Under the pieces are notes generated by a model, which was not told the DNA's origin, searched no databases, and saw only the letters and a program-made list of their open reading frames with translations. Shown here one piece after another: positions 1-4,235 of a stretch of 7,525 bases of DNA. A program made the position numbers and the translations under genes. Origin of the DNA: Candidatus Saccharimonadales bacterium (GTDB lineage: Bacteria > Patescibacteriota > Saccharimonadia > Saccharimonadales > Saccharimonadaceae). Position 1 is the first letter of the stretch; each line of letters opens with the position of its first letter. The stretch is from NCBI GenBank assembly GCA_030145955.1, contig JASLCR010000013.1, positions 1 through 7,525 on the forward strand. The letters run 5' to 3'.

Positions 1-757
1 CACTGATAATGAGTGGCGTACGCGCTTCGTCGATCAGAATTGAGTCTACCTCGTCCACGATCGCAAAGTTTAGCTCGCGTTGGCGGAGCAATTCAGCGTC
101 ATCCACCATGTTGTCACGCAGGTAGTCAAAGCCAAATTCATTATTTGTACCGTAGGTAATATCTGCTGCATACGCTTCTTTACGAGTGACGGGACGTAGC
201 TTGCGCATACGAGGATCGTCGTGATCTTCATTGTCATATTTCGGATCATAGAGGAAACTTGCTTCGTTGATAATCACACCAACAGATAGTCCAAGGAAGT
301 GATGCACCTCACCCATCCAGCCAGCGTCACGCTGTGCAAGATAGTCGTTCACTGTCACCACATGGACACCATGTCCTTCAAGTGTATTGAGATAACTTGG
401 CAGTGTCGCCATCAAGGTCTTACCTTCACCGGTCTTGAGTTCAGCCACATTGCCTTCGTGAAGTACCATACCACCGATCAACTGCACATCATAGTGACGC
501 ATACCAAGCACCCGGTCAGATGCTTCACGCACGACTGCAAATGCCTCTGGTAAGATATCATCAAGTGTTGTTTTTTTATTTTCGAGCTTTTTACGCAGCA
601 CTTCAGTCTGCTTCTTCAGCTCTGTTTTTGTCATTTTTTTATACTTGTCTTCAAGCGCGTTGACTGCATCCACCTTTTTCTGAAGACGCTTTAAAATCTT
701 CTTCTGTGGATCACCAAACACTTTTGTTAGCACTTTTTGCCGATTTACGCTAGGCAT
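1..757 (-). CDS. secA: Protein translocase ATPase SecA, N-terminal part (runs off the window)
   Basis: SecA is the motor ATPase that pushes unfolded preproteins through the SecYEG channel in the inner membrane. The 252 residues visible begin [10 protein letters not shown]. They show the nucleotide-binding domain 1 loop TGEGKT (residues 109-114), the [10 protein letters not shown] block (about 136-145), the [20 protein letters not shown] region (about 198-217) and the Walker B/DEAD-like [13 protein letters not shown] (235-247). The frame is open to the window edge, so the C-terminal two thirds lie outside. The ATG at 757 is preceded by GAGGGG with a short 3-nt gap. Between VGVII and [11 protein letters not shown] there are about 20 more residues than in Escherichia coli SecA, rich in Asp and Arg; I associate such an insertion with candidate-phyla SecA (from memory, not searched). 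The hpf gene lies upstream in the same direction but is separated by a terminator. Confidence 0.97.
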   Translation of the reverse strand, partial: MPSVNRQKVLTKVFGDPQKKILKRLQKKVDAVNALEDKYKKMTKTELKKQTEVLRKKLENKKTTLDDILPEAFAVVREASDRVLGMRHYDVQLIGGMVLHEGNVAELKTGEGKTLMATLPSYLNTLEGHGVHVVTVNDYLAQRDAGWMGEVHHFLGLSVGVIINEASFLYDPKYDNEDHDDPRMRKLRPVTRKEAYAADITYGTNNEFGFDYLRDNMVDDAELLRQRELNFAIVDEVDSILIDEARTPLIIS

Positions 758-798
758 CTTCCCCTCACAGTCTGTAATTTCTGAAATAAACTCCCCTT

Positions 799-804
799 AG
801 TATA
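799..804 (-). promoter_or_regulatory. Possible -10 element of the secA promoter
   Basis: On the minus strand TATACT lies 41 nt before the secA ATG, just after the hpf terminator. It would give a leader of about 35 nt containing the GAGGGG Shine-Dalgarno. The sequence 17 nt upstream (TTTTCT, inside the terminator U-tract) is a poor -35, so this is a weak call based on position and the -10 match only. Confidence 0.35.
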
Positions 805-823
805 CGCCTTTTCGCCTCAATAG

Positions 824-857
824 AAAAGAGGTGAACTGTCAAATTTTCACCTCTTTT
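824..857 (-). terminator. Rho-independent terminator after hpf (works in both directions)
   Basis: AAAAGAGGTGAA (824-835) and TTCACCTCTTTT (846-857) form a perfect 12-bp stem with a 10-nt loop. A-runs on one side and T-runs on the other give a terminal T-tract on either strand. It lies 14 nt past the hpf stop and insulates hpf from secA, which is transcribed in the same direction. Confidence 0.88.
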
Positions 858-870
858 TATACCAATAAGT

Positions 871-1245
871 TTATTGTTCGCGTGCATAGCTACGCTTGAA
901 TCGGCTCAGTGCCGCGCGCGTCTTGCCAATATGTGATACGTTCGCATCCTTATATTTCTTAAGTTGACTAGCAAGCTTGTGCTCGACGATATCCACCGCC
1001 GCGTACATATTGAGCGTAGAATCTTTCGCAGTCAGCTCTTTATTTGGTACATGAAGTAGAATTTCTGCTTCATATTTGTTGCCGTGATCACGGTTTACCT
1101 GTTTGAGCTTCACTTCTGCAGAGGCAGTCTTTCGTGCGTGACGCGGGAGGAATCTATCGAGCCGGCCAATCTTTTGCCGTACGTACTTTTTTGTTTGCTC
1201 ATCCGGTGTATATTTTACTCCGGAAATTACGATTGACTCTATCAT
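871..1245 (-). CDS. hpf: Ribosome hibernation-promoting factor / RaiA family, short form
   Basis: Members of this family bind the 30S decoding and mRNA channel and silence ribosomes in stationary phase or stress. The 124-residue protein begins MIESIVISGVKYTPDEQTKKYVRQKIGRLDRFL, the usual first strand and helix. Its second half carries the family signature around residues 78-98 (LNMYAAVDIVEHKLASQLKKY), followed by a basic tail rich in Lys and Arg. The length fits short HPF/YfiA proteins and lacks the C-terminal dimerisation domain of long HPF, so 100S formation through that domain is not expected. The ATG at 1245 has a perfect AGGAGG (1252-1257) six bases upstream. It sits next to secA, an arrangement also seen in Firmicutes. 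Identification is by sequence memory. Confidence 0.93.
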   Translation of the reverse strand: MIESIVISGVKYTPDEQTKKYVRQKIGRLDRFLPRHARKTASAEVKLKQVNRDHGNKYEAEILLHVPNKELTAKDSTLNMYAAVDIVEHKLASQLKKYKDANVSHIGKTRAALSRFKRSYAREQ

Positions 1246-1280
1246 AGGTACCCTCCTTTTTTGGTTAGGATTGTATTCCT

Positions 1281-1289
1281 ATTTTAGCA
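1281..1289 (-). promoter_or_regulatory. hpf: Possible extended -10 promoter of hpf
   Basis: The minus strand reads TGCTAAAAT, an extended -10 (TGn plus TAAAAT, 5 of 6 consensus), 35 nt before the hpf ATG. No good -35 is seen at 16-18 nt. Two copies of TTAGCAT (1284-1290 and 1293-1299, 9-bp period) overlap it and could be a regulator site or coincidence. It fires away from the plus-strand promoter at 1310-1338. Confidence 0.5.
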
Positions 1290-1309
1290 TAGTTAGCATG
1301 AGATGCATA

Positions 1310-1338
1310 TTGACTTTTCTGATTTATTTTGCTATAAT
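1310..1338 (+). promoter_or_regulatory. Very strong sigma70-type promoter of the plus-strand island
   Basis: TTGACT (1310-1315, 5 of 6 consensus), a 17-nt spacer, then TATAAT (1333-1338, 6 of 6) preceded by TGC, an extended -10. It is the closest match to consensus that I found in the window. Transcription should begin near 1344-1346, exactly where the first leader hairpin starts. The product is the RNA that carries the 126-codon membrane protein and the hammerhead ribozyme. The promoter faces away from hpf. Confidence 0.85.
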
Positions 1339-1343
1339 ATGCA

Positions 1344-1373
1344 TACTTTGTTGAGGTGGAAACTTCCAAAGTA
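1344..1373 (+). ncRNA. Hairpin at the predicted 5' end of the island transcript
   Basis: TACTTTG (1344-1350) pairs with CAAAGTA (1367-1373) over 7 bp. After a two-U bulge, GAGG (1353-1356) pairs with CTTC (1363-1366), closing a 6-nt loop TGGAAA. Because the predicted start site is 1344-1346, the RNA would begin inside this stem, which can shield a 5' end from decay. Its 3' strand is also half of the palindrome at 1367-1378, so it could serve as a DNA site instead. Confidence 0.55.
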
Positions 1374-1378
1374 CTTTG
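1367..1378. repeat. Perfect 12-bp palindrome, operator-like
   Basis: CAAAGTACTTTG is a perfect palindrome about 25-35 nt downstream of the predicted start site. The heptamer TACTTTG/A occurs five times in alternating orientation between 1344 and 1430 (1344 +, 1367 -, 1372 +, 1402 -, 1424 +). This fits either a downstream repressor site or duplicated RNA stem sequences. No regulator is identified. Confidence 0.4.
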
Positions 1379-1389
1379 ACAGGCAGGCA

Positions 1390-1442
1390 GATGAATTGGC
1401 CTAAAGTATCGTGATCCTCATTGTACTTTAGGCCAATTCATC
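1390..1442 (+). repeat. Perfect 19-bp inverted repeat with a 15-nt loop (leader hairpin)
   Basis: The arms 1390-1408 (GATGAATTGGCCTAAAGTA) and 1424-1442 are exact reverse complements, with a 15-nt loop at 1409-1423. The hairpin ends seven bases before the Shine-Dalgarno of the 126-codon gene. No U-run follows, so it is not an intrinsic terminator. It could stabilise the mRNA, bind a protein as RNA or DNA, or mark a recombination site. The loop bases TCGTGA (1409-1414) are complementary to TCACGA at 1888-1893 in the 3' region. Confidence 0.85.
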
Positions 1443-1459
1443 AACCAAGGGAGAAATCC

Positions 1460-1840
1460 ATGGATTCCAACGACTTCGAGATCCTCCGTTTCCGGGGCGA
1501 CATCGAGCACGAAGATGAGAAGCGACGCGTCATGACACGCCTCGCTTACCGCTTCACGGACAGCTGGCTTGCAGCCCTCATCGGAGGTGTCATGATTCTG
1601 CTTTCTGTGCAGCTGGTGATCATCTTCGGCGTCGCCCTCATCGGAGGTCTACCACGAGGAGCCGTCAACGACGCCCGGACACTGCTACTGTTCGTGCCGA
1701 TGGCCATGCTGCCCATCCTGCCGCTACTGATCTTCAAGTGGCGGTACGCACGCTGGGGGCTCGTCTTCCTGGCAGCATCTGGTGGACTGACATGGCTCTT
1801 CATGATGCTCCAAAGCTGGATCGTGGGGCAGCTGGGCTAA
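1460..1840 (+). CDS. Small predicted membrane protein, three helices, family not recognised
   Basis: I do not recognise this 126-residue protein. It has a charged cytoplasmic-looking N-terminus (residues 1-33, MDSNDFEILRFRGDIEHEDEKRR) and then three hydrophobic stretches at about 36-62, 74-92 and 98-119, judged by eye. A basic FKWRYAR lies between the last two. ALIGG occurs twice (39-43 and 59-63), encoded by an identical 15-nt sequence. I chose ATG 1460 because GGGAG (1449-1453) precedes it by six bases; the in-frame TTG at 1421 lies in a hairpin loop. About three quarters of its codons end in G or C by hand count, unlike neighbouring genes, which suggests transfer or selection on the RNA itself. 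It lies behind a very strong promoter and two hairpins and is followed by a structured region and a hammerhead ribozyme. Function is unknown. Confidence 0.72.
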   Translation: MDSNDFEILRFRGDIEHEDEKRRVMTRLAYRFTDSWLAALIGGVMILLSVQLVIIFGVALIGGLPRGAVNDARTLLLFVPMAMLPILPLLIFKWRYARWGLVFLAASGGLTWLFMMLQSWIVGQLG

Positions 1841-1847
1841 ACCCAGC
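1831..1847 (+). ncRNA. Hairpin enclosing the stop codon
   Basis: GCTGGG (1831-1836) and CCCAGC (1842-1847) pair perfectly around a 5-nt loop CTAAA that contains the TAA stop of the membrane-protein gene. It lies directly 5' of the 23-bp helix and may stack on it. It has no T-run and is not a terminator. Confidence 0.5.
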
Positions 1848-1851
1848 ACGA

Positions 1852-1938
1852 CGAGCATGGCAAGTGGATATAGGTCAAAACCTAGGTTCACGATCCGTCG
1901 TGATTTCTCCTAAACCCTATGTCTGCTTGTCATGCTCG
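1852..1938 (+). ncRNA. 23-bp RNA helix with four G-U wobbles, 3' untranslated region
   Basis: Bases 1852-1874 pair with 1916-1938 over 23 contiguous positions. Nineteen pairs are Watson-Crick and four are wobbles (1860/1930, 1865/1925, 1866/1924, 1869/1921). The wobbles pair only in the plus-strand transcript, because on the minus strand they become A-C mismatches; this marks it as a plus-strand RNA structure. The interior contains a hairpin at 1888-1903 (TCACGA / TCGTGA, loop TCCG). The last three bases of the right arm (1936-1938) are also the first three of hammerhead stem III, so the full helix and the active ribozyme exclude each other at that edge. Confidence 0.82.
1888..1903 (+). ncRNA. 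Apical hairpin inside the 23-bp helix
   Basis: TCACGA (1888-1893) pairs with TCGTGA (1898-1903), 6 bp with a 4-nt TCCG loop. AGG (1884-1886) can pair with CCT (1909-1911) across an internal loop, continuing the arm toward the 23-bp helix. The whole of 1852-1938 can therefore fold as one long interrupted rod. Confidence 0.55.
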
Positions 1939-1988
1939 CTTCCGTAAGTGTGTACTTACGCTGATGAGTCTAAAAGGACGAAAAGCGA
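1936..1988 (+). ncRNA. Type III hammerhead self-cleaving ribozyme
   Basis: All parts of the hammerhead fold are present in order. Stem III 5' strand TCGCTT (1936-1941) includes U16.1. C1942 is the H17 cleavage nucleotide. Stem I is a closed hairpin: CGTAAGT (1943-1949), loop GTGT (1950-1953), ACTTACG (1954-1960). The core CTGATGA is at 1961-1967. Stem II is GTCT (1968-1971), loop AAAA (1972-1975), GGAC (1976-1979), with the required G10.1-C11.1 pair. GAA (1980-1982) follows, then stem III 3' strand AAGCGA (1983-1988). Stem III is the open stem, so this is type III. Cleavage is expected between C1942 and C1943, leaving a 2',3'-cyclic phosphate on the upstream RNA and a 5'-OH on the downstream RNA. 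It lies 96 nt past the membrane-protein stop and 29 nt before the next start codon. No tandem second copy is seen in the window. Confidence 0.93.
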
Positions 1989-2002
1989 AATAAAACCAAA
2001 AC

Positions 2003-2011
2003 TGTTACTAT
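2003..2011 (+). promoter_or_regulatory. Possible extended -10 giving a leaderless transcript
   Basis: TGTTACTAT (TGn plus TACTAT) ends six bases before the ATG at 2018, so transcription would start at about the A of the start codon. There is no Shine-Dalgarno before this ATG and no -35 match. The same geometry is seen at serS. Alternatively the gene is translated from the RNA released by hammerhead cleavage at 1942/1943. Confidence 0.45.
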
Positions 2012-2017
2012 AAACAT

Positions 2018-2368
2018 ATGAAAATTTATGTCAGTCATTCATCCGGCTTTGATTTCAAGACCGAACTGTACACTCCACTCAAAGAAAGTTTTAGTGAGCA
2101 TGATATATTCCTGCCCCACGAGCATGGCGATGAAGTAATTGATACGAAAGAAGTTATTCGTAGCTCTGACCTTGTGCTTGCGGAGGTATCTTACCCTTCT
2201 ACCGGTCAAGGTATCGAGCTTGGTTGGGCAAATGATGCGAACATGCCGATCATCTGTATCCATAAAGCCGGCTCCAATCCTTCGAGCGCACTGCGCATTA
2301 TCACAAATAAGTTTGCTGGCTATATATCTTCTGATGACTTAATCATCACGCTTCGTGAATTTCTGTAA
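2018..2368 (+). CDS. Nucleoside 2-deoxyribosyltransferase-like protein
   Basis: This 116-residue protein resembles the nucleoside 2-deoxyribosyltransferase / deoxynucleotide N-hydrolase fold. Such enzymes cleave or swap the N-glycosidic bond of deoxynucleosides in salvage or clean-up. The N-terminus MKIYVSHSS is a first beta strand and nucleotide loop. The best signature is SSDLVLAEVSYPSTGQGIELGWA (split here by position: 49-60 and 61-71). Glu67 in GIELG is at the place of the family's nucleophilic Glu, and Asp51 is also at a usual position. At 116 residues it is slightly shorter than most members. There is no Shine-Dalgarno; the start is probably leaderless or used on the hammerhead-released RNA. 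It converges on the gene at 2414-2908, and I see no clear terminator in the 45 bp between them. Exact substrate cannot be told. Confidence 0.72.
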   Translation: MKIYVSHSSGFDFKTELYTPLKESFSEHDIFLPHEHGDEVIDTKEVIRSSDLVLAEVSYPSTGQGIELGWANDANMPIICIHKAGSNPSSALRIITNKFAGYISSDDLIITLREFL

Positions 2369-2413
2369 TTATTCACTTTTTGCTATAAATTTGAATTTTA
2401 CAAGTATTATTAG

Positions 2414-2908
2414 CTAATTAACGTAATTGAATCTAGTAATAAATTTACGAACAGCTCTCATCACGTGGGGTTGCATCGGCAACATCTCACCGTCACTCAG
2501 TTCAACTGCAGTAAGAGCTGTAACACCAAACGCTTTCTTAGGCGTATATCGATCAGCATGCACACGATCAATGACAAAAAAAGTTTGTCCATTAGCATCT
2601 ACAAAACGCTCCAGCTCTGGCCTAACATGTGTACAGGGTATCCAGCCTATCTGTTCTCCAGTCTTAGCGTCGAACACAGCACAGTCCCGAGTTATATCTC
2701 CACCTAAAGTTGCAACGTCATACGCATTCAGCGTGTCGACCCCTCCCTTTAACCGGTCAATGGATTGATGTTCGTCAAAGATATCAACCAACTGCATGTA
2801 AAGTTTGGCGTGTTCTCTCGTAGTATTCTTCGTTGCAAGTTCAGTGCAGTCAAGCGATTGCAGCTCATCAAGCCAAACAATCCCCGAAGCTACTTCAATT
2901 GCAGACAT
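2414..2908 (-). CDS. Unrecognised protein, translationally linked to serS
   Basis: I do not recognise this protein. From ATG 2908 it has 164 residues (MSAIEVASGIVWLDEL...), is mildly acidic in its first half and looks soluble, with no signal peptide or membrane segment. A central stretch (VFDAKTGEQIGWIPCTHVR) looks like beta hairpin structure; the last 20 residues are basic. I prefer ATG 2908 because it lies one base after the serS stop (TGA-T-ATG) with GAGAAG nine bases upstream, a typical coupled start. In-frame TTG 2932 and GTG 2929 inside serS would add up to eight residues. Its position after serS suggests cotranscription, not necessarily a shared function. The opposite-strand frames over it read as shadows. 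Confidence 0.7.
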   Translation of the reverse strand: MSAIEVASGIVWLDELQSLDCTELATKNTTREHAKLYMQLVDIFDEHQSIDRLKGGVDTLNAYDVATLGGDITRDCAVFDAKTGEQIGWIPCTHVRPELERFVDANGQTFFVIDRVHADRYTPKKAFGVTALTAVELSDGEMLPMQPHVMRAVRKFITRFNYVN

Positions 2909-2909
2909 A

Positions 2910-4154
2910 TCAGATAACTTCTCGACCACCAAGATATGGTCGCAAAACTTCCGGCACCGTCAGTGTGCCATCTTCATTTTGGAAGTTTTCGATCACCGTA
3001 ATGAGTGAACGAGCAAGGCTGACTGCCGTACCATTGAGTGTATGGACTGTCTCGAGCGAGCCATCTTTACGACGGACGCGGATGTTGAGGTTACGTGCCT
3101 GAAAGTCAGTACAGTTTGAACAGCTAGTAAGTTCGCGGTAGGTACCGTCAACTGGCGACCAATATTCAATGTCGTATTTCTTTGCTGCTGGCGCGCCCAG
3201 GTCACCACTGGCAATATTAATAACATGGTACGGGATGCCGAGCGACTGCCACAACTCCTCTTCAATCGCTAATATCTGTGCATGCATTTCCTGGCTCTTC
3301 TCGGGTAATGTAAATGCATACATCTCAAGCTTATTAAACTGATGGACACGAAAGAGTCCACGGGTATGCTGCCCTGCCGCACCTGCTTCTTTGCGATAAC
3401 ACGGGCTGAGGCCAACGTACAGCCGCGGCAGATCATCTTCGTCGAGAATTTCATCAGCATGATAACCAGTGAGCGGCGCCTCTGCGGTGCCAATCATCGT
3501 CAAGCTAGTATCTTCAATAAAGTATTCATTGCCGCTGGCGTCACCTTTAGGAGCAAATCCCGCACCCTGCGCGATTCGATTATTTACCATATGAGGCACC
3601 GTCATGAAGCCAAAGCCCTTTTCTGTCACAAAGTCGAGTGCATACTGCGTGAGTGCCCGCTCAAGCAGTGCAAGTTCGTTTTTTAAGAAGTAAAACTTCG
3701 CACCAGCTACCTTGGCCCCTCGCTCAAAGTCTACCCAATCACGCTTCACGGCAAAATCAAGGTGATCAACTGCGCCAGTTTTTTGCTCACCCCACTGCTT
3801 GATTTCGACACTATCTTCTTCCCCGCCAACCGGTACGTCATCAAACGTGATATTCGGAACTTGCCATAGTAAGTCAGTGAATTCTTTTTCAGCATTTGTC
3901 AGATATTCTTCGCGCTCAGCGAGCTCAACCTTAATCTGCTTACCCTCATCGATCAGTGATTGCTCAGGTCTGCCGCCCTTCATCTTGGCAGCATTGTCGT
4001 TGCGCTTTTTGCGCAGCTCGTCAACTTGGCCTTGCAGCTCACGTCGCTCATCATCAAACTTTAGAAGTTCGGAAATCGATACGTTATAGCCTTTGTCTTT
4101 AGCGGCTTGCTGTACTTTTTCTGGATTTTCTCGGATATAACGTATGTCTAACAT
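2910..4154 (-). CDS. serS: Seryl-tRNA synthetase
   Basis: SerS charges tRNA-Ser with serine (and tRNA-Sec where present) in the cytoplasm, a class II aminoacyl-tRNA synthetase working as a dimer. The 414 residues match the usual length. Residues 1-100 form the long coiled-coil tRNA-binding arm (MLDIRYIRENPEKV, then Lys/Glu-rich heptads about 35-95). The catalytic domain follows: TAEAPL (223-228), motif 2 CYRKEAG...TRGLFRVHQFNKLE (252-277, Arg269 and Glu277), SCSNCTDFQARN (344-355) and motif 3 with Arg382 in GTAVSLARSLITVIENFQ (375-392). The protein ends with the common PYLGG. No Shine-Dalgarno precedes the ATG; a TATAAT lies 7 nt upstream, so the mRNA is probably leaderless. Confidence 0.98.
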   Translation of the reverse strand: MLDIRYIRENPEKVQQAAKDKGYNVSISELLKFDDERRELQGQVDELRKKRNDNAAKMKGGRPEQSLIDEGKQIKVELAEREEYLTNAEKEFTDLLWQVPNITFDDVPVGGEEDSVEIKQWGEQKTGAVDHLDFAVKRDWVDFERGAKVAGAKFYFLKNELALLERALTQYALDFVTEKGFGFMTVPHMVNNRIAQGAGFAPKGDASGNEYFIEDTSLTMIGTAEAPLTGYHADEILDEDDLPRLYVGLSPCYRKEAGAAGQHTRGLFRVHQFNKLEMYAFTLPEKSQEMHAQILAIEEELWQSLGIPYHVINIASGDLGAPAAKKYDIEYWSPVDGTYRELTSCSNCTDFQARNLNIRVRRKDGSLETVHTLNGTAVSLARSLITVIENFQNEDGTLTVPEVLRPYLGGREVI

Positions 4155-4161
4155 ATTTGAA

Positions 4162-4170
4162 ATTATACCA
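4162..4170 (-). promoter_or_regulatory. serS: Extended -10 promoter of serS, predicted leaderless
   Basis: The minus strand reads TGGTATAAT, a perfect extended -10, and only 7 nt (4155-4161) separate it from the serS ATG. Transcription would begin at or within a base or two of the A of ATG. No clear -35 is seen. The 81 bp between the permease stop and serS contain no obvious U-tailed terminator, so read-through from the ABC genes is possible. Confidence 0.7.
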
Positions 4171-4235
4171 TGAGAACACCATAGAAGCCGAAGGCATAAG
4201 GCGCTGACTAAACTTTAGCTGAAGGGGCAGAGCCT

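Noticed and set aside
299..553. Plus-strand reading frame over secA
   Set aside because: It is the antisense shadow of a clearly conserved secA sequence.
1390..1442. 19-bp hairpin as an intrinsic terminator or attenuator
   Set aside because: It is followed by AACCAAGGG, with no T-run, and a good Shine-Dalgarno and ORF come next.
1546..1803. Minus-strand reading frame across the membrane-protein gene
   Set aside because: It has low-complexity composition, no ribosome binding site, and the plus-strand frame has SD, hydrophobic periodicity and a strong promoter.
1881..1900. GGTTCACGATCC resembles a tRNA T-arm next to a hairpin and a long helix, suggesting a tRNA-like 3' end
   Set aside because: The stem closing a 7-nt T-loop does not pair beyond two bases, and no acceptor, D or anticodon arms can be built. 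A simple hairpin at 1888-1903 explains the bases better.
1310..1990. An Obelisk or viroid-like agent integrated in the genome
   Set aside because: Type III hammerheads do occur in such RNAs, but those have no DNA stage, the protein does not look like Oblin-1 to me, and only one ribozyme copy is present. I keep only the neutral description of a ribozyme-bearing cassette.
1281..2017. Target-site duplication or terminal inverted repeats bounding the island
   Set aside because: Only trivial short matches (such as CATAT near 1306 and 2014) were found, too short to support transposition.
2331..2337. Second CTGATGA on the plus strand, possible second hammerhead
   Set aside because: It is inside the deoxyribosyltransferase-like gene, with no stem II followed by GAA and no stem I. 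The minus-strand copies at 3451-3457 (serS) and 7358-7364 (ABC-2 permease) fail in the same way.
4171..4235. Terminator between the MacB-like permease and serS
   Set aside because: Only short imperfect stems (for example around GCCGAAGGC) and no T-run on the minus strand.
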